DNA of 64,000 nucleotides from Fen-1254 sp963778945 (GCA_963778945.1 CAVZWL010000014.1:124001-188000); one strand, 5' to 3'; counted from the first letter of the stretch, positions 27,801 through 36,708 are shown. Numbers and translations: made by a program. Notes: generated by a model not told the origin, from the sequence alone.

Positions 27801-27929
27801 CCTCTATCTTCGTATTTTAACAAATCCAGAGGATTAAATCGTGCTGATGTAACAGTCCCCAAGACTCGGTCATAACTGCATCAATTGTACGGCTCAATAA
27901 AGTGATATTTTCAGTTTTAAGCAAGCCAT
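27801..27929. repeat. Imperfect direct repeat, copy 2 (upstream of the GIDE gene)
   Basis: Second copy of the repeat at 25950-26077, about 90 bp upstream of the GIDE gene start. Shared blocks include AATCCAGAGG, AACAGTCCCCAAGAC and ATAACTGCA, and the far end shares GCAAGCC. It could be a 5' leader RNA element, an operator region or a small non-autonomous mobile element. Neither copy encodes a clear protein. Confidence 0.8.
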
Positions 27930-28257
27930 TGAAGATGACACACACTTTACCTTGAGAAACTCAATTTCCAATTTTAAAGAATAAGCCGTTTGTATTTCAT
28001 GCCCTATAACCCTGTGTTTAAACGGATAAATCATCGGAAATAAAGTGCGCTGTAAGAGGAATTGAGGTTTTTAGAGCTTAATTAAACTTAAAATAATAAG
28101 TCCGTTTTTTCATTTTCTGTTCATGTCTGAATTCTAAAGCAATTCGACCTTTTTTCAGTACACTGTGATGTCATGAATCCCTGAAATTTCAGTAAAGCAG
28201 CTATTTTTCCTGCTGGCATGTGAATTGTGGTTTAAAAGAAGGTGATAAAGGCACAGT
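27930..28257. other. Intergenic region, no gene seen
   Basis: 328 bp between repeat copy 2 and the DUF6600-type gene. No open frame with coding character was found on either strand. It should hold the promoter of the plus-strand gene and possibly that of the GIDE-lemA operon, but I could not assign elements confidently. Confidence 0.6.
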
Positions 28258-29304
28258 ATGAAAAAAACAACAATCTTGGCAACTCTTCTCTTTGGCAGCC
28301 TGGCGATCTCCGGTTTGCTGAATAAGACATTTGCTGCCGAACCTCCGGCAGAAGCACATTTCGGTTTCTTTTATTCCAATCTTTCTCCGTATGGCGAGTG
28401 GATTGAATTCAACGATGGAGCGCAGGTTTGGCGCCCATTTAATCTTCCCCCCCAATGGCGGCCGTATTCTCTGGGACGCTGGGAATGGACCGATGAGGGC
28501 TGGTATTGGATATCCGACGAACCTTTTGGATGGATTGTTTACCATTACGGGCGCTGGTACTACGATGATTTTTATGGATGGGTATGGATGCCTGACGATG
28601 TCTGGGCCCCATCCTGGGTTGAATGGCGTTCCAGCGACGATTGCATCGGGTGGGCGCCTTTGCCGCCGTATGCAGTTTTCGATTTTTCATTAGGTTTGCA
28701 TTATTCCCGGCATTGGAGAGCGCCCGAGCATTACTGGTCATTCGTACGATATGATAGATTTACACTTAATTTTCGACGGAATGATTTCATGAACAGAGAG
28801 GATGTCCACCGAGTTTTCGGCAGTACGCGGGATGCATCAAGATATGAAATTGAACGCGGTCATGTTGTCAATCGCGGTTTTGCACCGAATGAGATTTCGC
28901 GCCTCGGAAACATCCGCATTGAACAACGGATGATAAGCGAACGGCAATTTCCGGGGGAACATTATGCGAATTTGCATGAATCGAAGATTGAAGTCTATCG
29001 TCCCGCACCGGCCGAACTTCACCGGCCGCTTTCATCTCCGAATTTCCGCAAAGGCGAACGCCCGCTTTCAGGAGATTTTCACAGCGTTTCCAGAATGCAA
29101 ACACCGGCGTCCAGAGTCGTGCCGGGTACTGGATCAGTTCATCCTTCTGTCTCACGAAATCAAAAAAACGCCCTGCATCAGGAACAAGCGACTGTGAAAC
29201 CGCAAAAAGAAAGGCGCCAGCAGCTTATGGAGCGCCACAACCGGGACCGCAATACGGGACCTGCATTGCATCAGCCGAAAATGAAATCAGGCAGGAGAGA
29301 ATAA
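28258..29304 (+). CDS. Secreted Trp/Tyr-rich protein, DUF6600-like
   Basis: 348 residues with a signal peptide (cleavage after TFA, before AEPP). Residues ~40-165 are very rich in W, Y and G in a repeating pattern: LSPYGEWIEF, YSLGRWEWTDEGWYW, PFGWIVYHYGRWYYDDFYGW and WMPDDVWAPSWVEW. This matches the DUF6600/YXWGxW-type secreted proteins of Gram-negative bacteria. The C-terminal 150 residues are basic, Arg, His and Pro-rich and probably disordered. The function is unknown; the location is periplasmic or outer surface. It stands alone on the plus strand. Confidence 0.8.
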   Translation: MKKTTILATLLFGSLAISGLLNKTFAAEPPAEAHFGFFYSNLSPYGEWIEFNDGAQVWRPFNLPPQWRPYSLGRWEWTDEGWYWISDEPFGWIVYHYGRWYYDDFYGWVWMPDDVWAPSWVEWRSSDDCIGWAPLPPYAVFDFSLGLHYSRHWRAPEHYWSFVRYDRFTLNFRRNDFMNREDVHRVFGSTRDASRYEIERGHVVNRGFAPNEISRLGNIRIEQRMISERQFPGEHYANLHESKIEVYRPAPAELHRPLSSPNFRKGERPLSGDFHSVSRMQTPASRVVPGTGSVHPSVSRNQKNALHQEQATVKPQKERRQQLMERHNRDRNTGPALHQPKMKSGRRE

Positions 29305-29324
29305 GAAAGTCTGAGTTTGTTATA

Positions 29325-29385
29325 AGTTCTTGGTTCTGAGTTCTTAGTTCTGAGTGCTTAGTTCTTGGTCGGTTCATTGGTTTTT
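29325..29385. repeat. Heptamer repeat array downstream of the DUF6600-like gene
   Basis: Units GTTCTTG, GTTCTGA, GTTCTTA, GTTCTGA, GTGCTTA and GTTCTTG follow one another directly, then decay. The remaining gap (29386-29680) is AT-rich without a recognisable gene. Confidence 0.85.
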
Positions 29386-29682
29386 TATTTATTTGGTGGT
29401 GTTCAACGAGAACGACGAACTCAATACCATAGTGGGATGCCCGGAAATTTCTTTATGATTCACATTTTTTACTATTCACCATTTGCAATCTGCTCAATAA
29501 AATCTCATTTTTCTGCAAAAAACGCTAAAAATCCTTCTTAGACGCTGGATTGTTTATTTCATCCCCCCATAAAACATTTTTTTGAAACTGTTTTTTTTGA
29601 TTAAACCATTTCCATACTGAGATGTCTAAACGCTAACACGTTTTATGGAAAGTTCTTTTTTTTCGAGAAACAAGCTTATACC

Positions 29683-29779
29683 GAGGCGAAGTTGAGTGGT
29701 CTTTGCCTCAAATAGAAGAGAACGGATGCTTTTGAGTCCTCGTGGTGGAGGGGCCTAAGTTTGCCGTTCTCTTTTTTTT
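29683..29779 (+). ncRNA. Candidate small structured RNA ending in a terminator
   Basis: Two hairpins follow each other. The first has arms GAGGCGAAG (29683-29691) and CTTTGCCTC (29701-29709). The second has outer arms GAGAACGG (29718-29725) and CCGTTCTC (29764-29771), with an inner CCTC/GAGG stem, and runs directly into eight T on the plus strand. As a minimum this is a good plus-strand terminator; its reverse complement may also terminate rluD, whose stop codon it touches. The first hairpin and the 300-bp gap upstream leave room for a short independent transcript. No known RNA family is recognised. Confidence 0.4.
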
Positions 29780-30767
29780 ATTTTGCCTCAGAAAATTGAA
29801 AACTCGCCAATATCTCTTTCATGTCTTCGGGTAATTCAGAATCGAATCGCATAAATTCCTTCGTCGCAGGATGGACGAATCCGATCGTTTTGGCGTGGAG
29901 CGCTTGCCGCGGGATTTTTTTAAGCAAGTTTGCCGCCCGCTGTGTTTGAGAACCATCCAATCCTCCCCATGTACTGCTTCGCCCGCCGTACGTCGGATCC
30001 CCGAATACCGGATGCCCGATGTGAGCAAGATGAACTCGAATCTGATGTGTCCGTCCTGTTTTGAGATGCAATCTGACCAGCGAAAGAAAATCCAGGTTTG
30101 CAAGCACTTTATACTCCGTCACCGCATGTTTTCCCTCTTTTGTGACGGCAATTTTTTTCCGATCCTTTTTACTCCGGCCAAGGTTCGCATCGATCTCCCC
30201 TTTCTGTTTATCAAATGCACCCCAGACAACTGCCCAGTATTCCCGTTCAATCGTGCGCCTGGAAAATTGATCTGCCAGGAATACATGAGATTGATCCGTC
30301 TTCGCGACAACCATGAGACCGGTGGTGTCTTTATCCAGACGATGAACAATGCCGGGACGCAGCGCTGTATTCATGGAAGACAGAGAGTTGCAATGATACA
30401 GCAAAGCATTCACCAGCGTTCCTGTATAATTCCCGTAAGCAGGATGCGTAACCATTCCAGCCGCTTTGTTAACGATCAGCAGCGTATCATCTTCATAGAC
30501 TATATCCAGGGGAATGTTTTCCGACAGAGCGTCGGGAGCTTCGGGATGCGGCAGTGTGACAAGTATATTGTCGTTCGGATTGAGCCGGTAGCTCGATTTT
30601 ATTTTTTTCCCGTTCACAAGAACCAATCCGGCTTCGATGCCCGACTGAACCTTGCTGCGAGTCGCATTCATGATGCGCTGTGTAAGATATACGTCAATCC
30701 GTTTACGATGTTCCCCCGGCGGAACAATGATATGAATTTTCTGCCGGTCATCTGCCCTGTCAATCAT
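29778..30767 (-). CDS. rluD: RluA/RluD family 23S rRNA pseudouridine synthase
   Basis: 329 residues. An N-terminal S4 RNA-binding domain (RKRIDVYLTQRIMNATRSKV, GLVLVNGKKI) is followed by the pseudouridine synthase fold with the catalytic aspartate in RPGIVHRLDKDTTGLMVVAK. KTGRTHQIRVHLAHIGHPVFGD is also typical. It isomerises uridines in large-subunit rRNA, most likely in helix 69. It is the last gene of the yggS-divIVA-punA-ileS-dksA-lspA-rluD run, 48 bp after lspA. Confidence 0.92.
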   Translation of the reverse strand: MIDRADDRQKIHIIVPPGEHRKRIDVYLTQRIMNATRSKVQSGIEAGLVLVNGKKIKSSYRLNPNDNILVTLPHPEAPDALSENIPLDIVYEDDTLLIVNKAAGMVTHPAYGNYTGTLVNALLYHCNSLSSMNTALRPGIVHRLDKDTTGLMVVAKTDQSHVFLADQFSRRTIEREYWAVVWGAFDKQKGEIDANLGRSKKDRKKIAVTKEGKHAVTEYKVLANLDFLSLVRLHLKTGRTHQIRVHLAHIGHPVFGDPTYGGRSSTWGGLDGSQTQRAANLLKKIPRQALHAKTIGFVHPATKEFMRFDSELPEDMKEILASFQFSEAK

Positions 30768-30815
30768 TGCTGCTCCGGATGTTTCGATTGCTCGATGCGC
30801 GAATTGAATGAGTCG

Positions 30816-31481
30816 TTATATGGGTTTCCCTTCGCTGCTCATATCCGATTCCCCGATATTCGGCATTCCGCTTTGCTGCGGGCCGCCGAGGGGCGATCCG
30901 GTTTTCGGCATATCCGCCGTAAGGCCTGCGTCTGATTCATTTTTCTTTCTTTCCGGTGCACGGTGAAACATCAGCATTAAAACCAGTCCGACGCTGACCG
31001 ATGCATCTGCAATATTATATACTGCAAACCGATTCATGTGAATTCCGAAAAGATTGATTTTAAAAAAATCCATATCGATAAAATCCACGACCTTTCCGTA
31101 CATCAGCGGCCCTTCGCCGAACAGGACACCATAGAATATTCTATCGATAAGATTGCCTACTGCGCCGCCGAGAATCATAGCAAAAGGCAGACGATTGAGA
31201 AAACGTTCGTGACGAATGCTGTAGAGATACCATGCAATTGCAGCAGCGGCAATACCGGTGACAAGAACCAGGATGGGACGGTGCTCGACCTCAATGCCGA
31301 ACGCCATACCCGGATTCTCCACAAACGTCAGGCGAAGGAAACTTCCGATGAGGGAAATACTTTCTCCAAGCTGCATGCCGGGATAATAGATGTGCAGAAA
31401 CGGCAGCGCAATACCTTTGACAAAAAATTTTGTCAGTTGATCGGCGATGACGACTGTCAATGTAATATAGAACGCCTTCAC
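30816..31481 (-). CDS. lspA: Lipoprotein signal peptidase (signal peptidase II)
   Basis: Inner-membrane aspartic protease that cleaves prolipoproteins after lipid attachment. Four membrane segments are visible. The catalytic aspartates are in GNLIDRIFYG and YNIADASVSVG, and FVENPGMAFG matches the conserved NxGxAF motif. I place the start at a GTG at 31481, with GGAGGG 7 bases upstream, giving about 221 residues. The frame extends further upstream into a terminator and the dksA-like gene. A hydrophilic C-terminal tail of ~50 residues is longer than usual. A substrate is the lipoprotein at 7193. Confidence 0.9.
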   Translation of the reverse strand: MKAFYITLTVVIADQLTKFFVKGIALPFLHIYYPGMQLGESISLIGSFLRLTFVENPGMAFGIEVEHRPILVLVTGIAAAAIAWYLYSIRHERFLNRLPFAMILGGAVGNLIDRIFYGVLFGEGPLMYGKVVDFIDMDFFKINLFGIHMNRFAVYNIADASVSVGLVLMLMFHRAPERKKNESDAGLTADMPKTGSPLGGPQQSGMPNIGESDMSSEGKPI

Positions 31482-31503
31482 TCTTTTTCCCTCCGAGAGC
31501 AAT

Positions 31504-31542
31504 AAAAAAGCCGGCGATGCTTTTCCGAAATCACCGCCAGCT
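31504..31542 (-). terminator. Rho-independent terminator between dksA-like gene and lspA
   Basis: On the minus strand AGCTGGCGGTG pairs with GCATCGCCGGCT around an A-rich loop and is followed by TTTTTT. It lies just after the dksA-like stop and before the lspA start, so lspA-rluD may depend on read-through or its own promoter. Confidence 0.75.
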
Positions 31543-31563
31543 TCAGTTTCATGACTCGTTTCG

Positions 31564-32091
31564 TTATGGATTATTTTTTTGCAATTTGCACTTAACACAA
31601 AGTGTTGAATGCGGAACCGCTTCCAGACGTTCTTTATCGATCAGTTTCCCGCATTCAGTACAAAAGCCGTAATCTCCCCGTTCGATTCTCTTGAGAGCAT
31701 CGTCCAGATAATTTAAGAATTTTCCTTCCCGCGATGCAAAAAGAAATGTCTTTTCACGCTCCATCGCATCGGTTCCCTGTTCCATATGCAGCGAATATGT
31801 CGAGTTTTCAATTTCATACTGACCGGTCGTCACGTCCATCATCGTGGACTTTAACGATTCAAGCTCTTCGAGTATTTCCTGCCTTTTGGCAAGAATCACT
31901 TCCTTAAAATGGGCGAGATCTTCTTTGTTGAAACCCTTTTTTGTAACAGCTTTCGTCTCCGGAAATTTTGTTTTGACCTGGACGGCTTTCACAGGTTTAA
32001 GCTTTTTGGGCTTTGCGTTCTGCTTCGCGGTTTTTTTCGCTATTTTTTTTACAGCTTTTTTTGTCGCCTTCGTTGCCGTTTTCTTTGCCAT
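31564..32091 (-). CDS. DksA/TraR-type zinc finger protein with lysine-rich N-terminus
   Basis: 175 residues. The first ~45 are Lys/Ala/Thr-rich (MAKKTATKATKKAVKKIAKK onward), resembling histone H1-like tails. A helical middle (DLAHFKEVILAKRQEILEEL) leads to the four-cysteine zinc finger GFCTECGKLIDKERL...LCVKCK. DksA-like proteins bind RNA polymerase and tune rRNA transcription with ppGpp; the basic tail might add nucleic-acid binding. Its position between ileS and lspA is the same as that of ylyA/yteA-type genes in Firmicutes. Confidence 0.88.
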   Translation of the reverse strand: MAKKTATKATKKAVKKIAKKTAKQNAKPKKLKPVKAVQVKTKFPETKAVTKKGFNKEDLAHFKEVILAKRQEILEELESLKSTMMDVTTGQYEIENSTYSLHMEQGTDAMEREKTFLFASREGKFLNYLDDALKRIERGDYGFCTECGKLIDKERLEAVPHSTLCVKCKLQKNNP

Positions 32092-32151
32092 ACTGATCTC
32101 CCAAACTCCGGAAATGGATGCAGCACTGAATAATAGGTTTACAAATATACG

Positions 32152-35100
32152 CTATTTTTTTTCAACCGCAAGTGCAGTCTGTTCTCCGTTAATATCTTCT
32201 TCCTTTGCCTGCTTGAGTTTCAAGTCTTCCAGGGAGAGTGGACAAATGTCGACTGCCAGCGTTTCCTGTGCGATATAATCACGAAGCTCCGTCAGGACTT
32301 TCGTCAGGGGCTCGGATGAATGATGATAAATCGCAATACGATCGGTCACCTCGAATCCCGCATCCTTGCGCATGTTTTGGATGCGATTGACAAATTCACG
32401 CGCAAGCCCTTCCTGTACAAGTGCAGGCGTTAATTCCGTTTCAAGAGCGACAGTAAGAGATCCATCCTGGCCGACGAGCCAGCCCTTAATATCTTCCGCG
32501 AGGATAGCCGCATCTTCGCGCTGTATTGCAATATTCTTTCCGTCGACGTCGATTTCGATACATCCTTCCGCATCGAGTCTTTGGATTTCCATTGGATGAA
32601 AAGAACGTATTCTTTCCGCAATTTTCGAGGTCAACTTACCGTGCTTTTGTCCCAGGACTTTAAAATTCGGCTTGATTTTATATTGAATAATATCATTGCT
32701 TACTTTGACATCTAATTCTTTGACATTCGTTTCTTCCAGAATAATGTCTTTAACTTTTTCGAGCATATCTGATTCGGATTTATCTTTAACCGGGATCAAT
32801 ATTTTTTGCAGCGGCTGCCGAACTTTCAAGTTCGATTTCATGCGCATTGAGCGTACGATGCCGACGATCCGCATGGCATGTTCCATTCTGTCCTCAAGCT
32901 CCAAATCGATGCATTCTTCCCGGAATTCCGGAACCGTCTCCAAATGAACGGAGAGTTTTGCCTCTTTGCTTCCGGCAGCAAGATTTTGATACAGTGTTTC
33001 CGCTAAAAACGGAGCAAAAGGCGCGATGAGCCGAGTTATCGAGGACAAACATTCATGGAGAGTTTGATATGCGGCAGTCTTGTCTTTGCCGGTTTCACCT
33101 TTCCAGAACCGCCGCCGATTACGCCGAACGTACCAATTCGAAAGATAATCGACCGTAAAGCCGCTTACCGCCCGCGCTGCCTTTGTGAGGTCATAACTTT
33201 CCATACATTTTTGGTATTCTTTCACCAGCGAATCGAGTGCTGAAAGTATCCAGCGGTCGATTTCCTGCCGTTCCGACAGCTGAAGAACAGGCTCGTTTCC
33301 CGTGAAGCCGTCGATATTTGCGTAGAGAGCGTAGAAAGAATATGTATTGACCAGCGTGCTGAAAAATTTTCGCTGTACTTCTCCGATGCCTTCTTCGTCG
33401 AAAAGAGTCGTACGCCATGGAGGGCTCTGTGCAATAAGATACCACCGCACGGCATCAGCGCCGTATTTTTGCATTAGGACAAAAGGGTCGACAGAATTCT
33501 TTTTCGTCTTCGACATTTTTTGCCCCTGCTTATCGAGAATCAGTTCGTTGACCAGCACATTCTTAAAAGCCGGTTTCTTAAATAGAAACGATCCAATCGA
33601 GTGCAGCGTATAGAACCATCCGCGTGTCTGATCGATGCCTTCGGAGATAAAATCCGCTGGATATGATTTTTCGAATATTTCCTTGTTCTCGAACGGGTAA
33701 TGCCATTGGGCGAACGGCATGGAGCCGGAATCGAACCATACGTCGATTAATTCGGGGGTCCTTTGCATAATCCCGCCGCAGGAACATTCGAATGTTACGC
33801 CGTCGACATGAGGTTTATGAAGATCGACCGGGTCCGAAAGTCCTTTTCCTTTTTTCAGTTCTTCAAGAGACCCCACGCATTTTTGTTTTCCGCACTCTCC
33901 GCAGATCCAGATCGGCAGAGGCGTTCCCCAAAACCGGTCGCGCGACAACGCCCAATCTTTGTTTTCTTCCAGCCAATTGCCGAAACGACCCGATCCGACT
34001 TCCGGCGGGATCCAGTTGATTTCTTTGTTCAAATCGATCATACGTTGAGCATACTCCGTGGTTCGAATGTACCACGATTCCCGCGCGTAATACAGCAGCG
34101 GCGATGAGCAGCGCCAGCAATGCGGGTAACTGTGCTGGTGCATTTCTTTTTTGAATAAAATGCCCCGGTGTTTGAGGTCGGCAACGATGTCCGCATCGGC
34201 GTCTTTAACAAATTTTCCCGCAAACGGCGGGACATCAGCGTCGAATTCTCCTGATTTGTTCACGGGATGAATCGTCGGCAGTTTATATTTTCTTCCGACC
34301 TGATAATCGTCTTCACCGTACGCCGGCGCCATATGCACGATACCGGAACCGTCTTCCGTCGTGACAAAATCCGCACAAACGACATACCATCCCTTTTCTT
34401 CAACAGGATGAAAAGAATACAGGCGATCGTATTCTTTTCCTGCAAGTGCCGCTCCTTTGAACTTTTCAAGCACGCTATATTCATCGCCCATTACCGATAA
34501 ACGCGCCTCGGCAAGAATAATTTTTTGATCCTTGTGCTTTACTTTTACATAATCTACTTCGGGATGGACGGCGATGGCAACATTGGAAATCAGCGTCCAA
34601 GGAGTCGTCGTCCAGACGAGAAAATAGGTATTTTCCTCCCCTTTCACTTTCAGTTTTATATAAACGGATGGATCTTTAACATCCTTATATCCCAGCGAGA
34701 CTTCGTGCGATGAGAGCGGTGTTTCACAACGGGGACAGTACGGCTGGATCTTATAACCTTTGTAAATCAGCCCCTGATTAAAATACTGCTGCATCGCCCA
34801 CCAAATGGATTCTATGTAGTTGTTTTCGAAAGTTACGTATGGATGATCAAGGTCGACCCAATAACCCATCATCTTTGTCATCTCTTCCCAATCAGCTTTA
34901 TACTTCCACACCGATTTCCGGCAATCTTCATTAAATTTCGCTACGCCATACTTGACGATATCGTCTTTGTGCTTGAAACCGAGAGTCTTTTCGACCTCGA
35001 TCTCCACGGGCAATCCGTGCGTATCCCATCCGGCTTTTCGGGGAACCTGATATCCTTTCATGGTTTTATATCGGCACACGATATCTTTAAGCGTACGGGC

Positions 35101-35280
35101 CATAACGTGATGAATGCCCGGGCGACCGTTCGCCGTCGGCGGACCCTCATAAAATGTAAATTGCGGTCTGCCCTCCCGTTCGTCGATGCTCTTTTTAAAA
35201 ATTTGATTTTCATCCCAGAATTTTCGAATTCCGGATTCGAGTTCGTGGTAATTAATTTTATCGTTCAGCTGTTTAAACAT
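32152..35280 (-). CDS. ileS: Isoleucyl-tRNA synthetase, type 2, with GIHH signature
   Basis: 1042-residue class I synthetase charging tRNA-Ile. The segment FYEGPPTANGRPGIHHVMAR holds the signature, here G-I-H-H (residues 55-58) instead of the standard H-I-G-H. KMSKTKKNSVDP near residue 605 is the KMSKS loop. GWDTHGLPVEIEVEKTLG and the editing-domain region (LVWTTTPWTLISNVAIAV, APAYGEDDY) are intact. Overall sequence is of the eukaryote-like IleS2 clade, known for reduced mupirocin sensitivity. No frameshift occurs in over 3 kb. It lies 60 bp upstream of the dksA-like gene. Confidence 0.95.
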   Translation of the reverse strand: MFKQLNDKINYHELESGIRKFWDENQIFKKSIDEREGRPQFTFYEGPPTANGRPGIHHVMARTLKDIVCRYKTMKGYQVPRKAGWDTHGLPVEIEVEKTLGFKHKDDIVKYGVAKFNEDCRKSVWKYKADWEEMTKMMGYWVDLDHPYVTFENNYIESIWWAMQQYFNQGLIYKGYKIQPYCPRCETPLSSHEVSLGYKDVKDPSVYIKLKVKGEENTYFLVWTTTPWTLISNVAIAVHPEVDYVKVKHKDQKIILAEARLSVMGDEYSVLEKFKGAALAGKEYDRLYSFHPVEEKGWYVVCADFVTTEDGSGIVHMAPAYGEDDYQVGRKYKLPTIHPVNKSGEFDADVPPFAGKFVKDADADIVADLKHRGILFKKEMHQHSYPHCWRCSSPLLYYARESWYIRTTEYAQRMIDLNKEINWIPPEVGSGRFGNWLEENKDWALSRDRFWGTPLPIWICGECGKQKCVGSLEELKKGKGLSDPVDLHKPHVDGVTFECSCGGIMQRTPELIDVWFDSGSMPFAQWHYPFENKEIFEKSYPADFISEGIDQTRGWFYTLHSIGSFLFKKPAFKNVLVNELILDKQGQKMSKTKKNSVDPFVLMQKYGADAVRWYLIAQSPPWRTTLFDEEGIGEVQRKFFSTLVNTYSFYALYANIDGFTGNEPVLQLSERQEIDRWILSALDSLVKEYQKCMESYDLTKAARAVSGFTVDYLSNWYVRRNRRRFWKGETGKDKTAAYQTLHECLSSITRLIAPFAPFLAETLYQNLAAGSKEAKLSVHLETVPEFREECIDLELEDRMEHAMRIVGIVRSMRMKSNLKVRQPLQKILIPVKDKSESDMLEKVKDIILEETNVKELDVKVSNDIIQYKIKPNFKVLGQKHGKLTSKIAERIRSFHPMEIQRLDAEGCIEIDVDGKNIAIQREDAAILAEDIKGWLVGQDGSLTVALETELTPALVQEGLAREFVNRIQNMRKDAGFEVTDRIAIYHHSSEPLTKVLTELRDYIAQETLAVDICPLSLEDLKLKQAKEEDINGEQTALAVEKK

Positions 35281-35321
35281 TTTTTTACTTTTTATAAAAC
35301 ATTGCGTTCATTAAATATTGC

Positions 35322-35347
35322 AGTTCACGGTTTACCGTTCGCCGTTC
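35322..35347. repeat. Short heptamer array upstream of ileS
   Basis: Units GTTCACG, GTTTACC, GTTCGCC and GTTCAC run directly into the stop of punA. It is a four-unit example of the heptamer arrays seen elsewhere in the window. Confidence 0.65.
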
Positions 35348-36167
35348 ACAATCTCTTAATAACTTCCATCATAATTGCGGTCATTTTCGGCTCTGCTTTC
35401 CGTGCGGTCTTGATAATATCTTCCATCAACGCCGGTTTGAGAGCATCGGGAAAACATTCATCGGTAAGGATAGAAAAACCGAGCACCTTCATCCCCATAT
35501 GAACGGCAACAATATCTTCCGGCACAGTCGACATACCGACCGCATCCCCTCCGATCATTCGCAGGAATCTATATTCGGCACGCGTCTCCAGCGCCGGTCC
35601 CTGCATGGCTATATAAACTCCCTTCCTTAAAGAAATCTTCAGATCGATTGCCGCCTCCTCGGCAAGAGCGATCAATCCGCCGTCATACGGTTCAGACATA
35701 TCCGGAAAACGGGGTCCAAGATCTTCGTCGTTCGGGCCAATGAGGGGATTGTCTCCGAGGAGATTGATATGATCCGACATGAGCATCACATCGCCTTTTT
35801 GAAACAGCGGATTCAGCGCTCCCGCTGCGTTGGAAACCAGCAATGTATTGACGCCAAGAAATTTCATCACCCGAACGGGAAACGTTGCCTGCTGGAGCGT
35901 GTATCCTTCGTATTTATGAAATCGCCCTTGCATAGCGACGACTTTTTTTCCGGCAAGTGTTCCGAAAATCAGCTTTCCTTTGTGAGTTTCCACGGTCGAT
36001 AGGGGAAAATGCGGAATGTCGCTGTAATCGATCAGAGTTTCCTTCTTAATTTCTTTGGCAAGTCCGCCCAGACCGGTACCGAGAATAATTCCGACGGCCG
36101 GTTTGAGCGGCGTCTTAGTACGGATAAAATCCAGCGCTTCCGCTATGTGTGTGCGCAGATCGTCCAT
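35346..36167 (-). CDS. punA: Purine nucleoside phosphorylase
   Basis: About 273 residues, the trimeric high-molecular-specificity PNP type, which cleaves inosine and guanosine with phosphate. Motifs: GIILGTGLGGLAKEI at the phosphate site, MQGRFHKYEGYT, LLVSNAAGALNP, AMQGPALETRAEYRFL and DAVGMSTVPEDIVA. The start MDDLRTHIAEALDF at 36167 has AGGAA upstream and avoids overlap with divIVA, whose stop is 13 bp away. It is inserted between divIVA and ileS, which are adjacent in the Firmicute version of this neighbourhood. Confidence 0.93.
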   Translation of the reverse strand: MDDLRTHIAEALDFIRTKTPLKPAVGIILGTGLGGLAKEIKKETLIDYSDIPHFPLSTVETHKGKLIFGTLAGKKVVAMQGRFHKYEGYTLQQATFPVRVMKFLGVNTLLVSNAAGALNPLFQKGDVMLMSDHINLLGDNPLIGPNDEDLGPRFPDMSEPYDGGLIALAEEAAIDLKISLRKGVYIAMQGPALETRAEYRFLRMIGGDAVGMSTVPEDIVAVHMGMKVLGFSILTDECFPDALKPALMEDIIKTARKAEPKMTAIMMEVIKRL

Positions 36168-36180
36168 CGTGCTTTCCTTG

Positions 36181-36708
36181 CTACAACTTTTTAAAAATTT
36201 CCTCGAGTTCAAGATTTTCTTTCCCGGATCCCTTTGAAAGGTTTTTCGCTTCATCGTCGTCGCCGATGGCGAGTGCACGGATCAAATCGAGTTCCGAGGA
36301 AAGAAGTATTTTTAATTTGCTGAGAGCGCTTTCTTTTCGCGCTTTGAGAGACGAAATTTCTTCCTTCACCTTTGCAAAGTCGAGCCGGGCTTTTTCAATA
36401 ATCTGCGTTGCCTTGACCTCCGCCTCTTTGACAATAAGCTCCGCTTCGCGTTTGGAGTTTTCAATCGATTTGCCGCTGGTTTCCTGCGCCTGCATCAAAG
36501 TCTGCTGCAGCGTTTTTTCGATATTCTTGTAATCGGCGAGCTGCGTTTCCAGCGCGATGATTTTATCCTTATGCTCCCTGTTCAGGCGGACATATTCCTC
36601 AAGCTCGTTCGAGAGCATCTCGAGAAAAGTATCCACTTCCACGGTGTCGTACCCGCGCATAACTTTTTTGAATTTTTGATGTTTTACTTCAAGCGGTGTA
36701 ATTTTCAT
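36181..36708 (-). CDS. divIVA: DivIVA-domain protein
   Basis: 175 residues. The N-terminal membrane-binding module ITPLEVKHQKFKKVMRGYDT followed by VEVDTFLEMLSNEL is diagnostic. A long coiled coil (YKNIEKTLQQTLMQAQETSG, REAELIVKEAEVKATQII) follows. DivIVA proteins sense curved membrane at poles and septa and organise division or polar growth. Presence in a Gram-negative-like genome is less usual but known. It lies 9 bp downstream of yggS. Confidence 0.92.
   Translation of the reverse strand: MKITPLEVKHQKFKKVMRGYDTVEVDTFLEMLSNELEEYVRLNREHKDKIIALETQLADYKNIEKTLQQTLMQAQETSGKSIENSKREAELIVKEAEVKATQIIEKARLDFAKVKEEISSLKARKESALSKLKILLSSELDLIRALAIGDDDEAKNLSKGSGKENLELEEIFKKL

Noticed and set aside
25950..27929. 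Composite transposon made of the paired repeats
   Set aside because: Neither copy encodes a transposase or has terminal inverted repeats, and there is no target duplication outside them; left as an open finding on the repeats.
29871..30935. Long plus-strand open frame of 354 codons opposite rluD/lspA
   Set aside because: It spans two confidently assigned minus-strand genes and translates to a low-hydrophobicity sequence without motifs; an antisense shadow.
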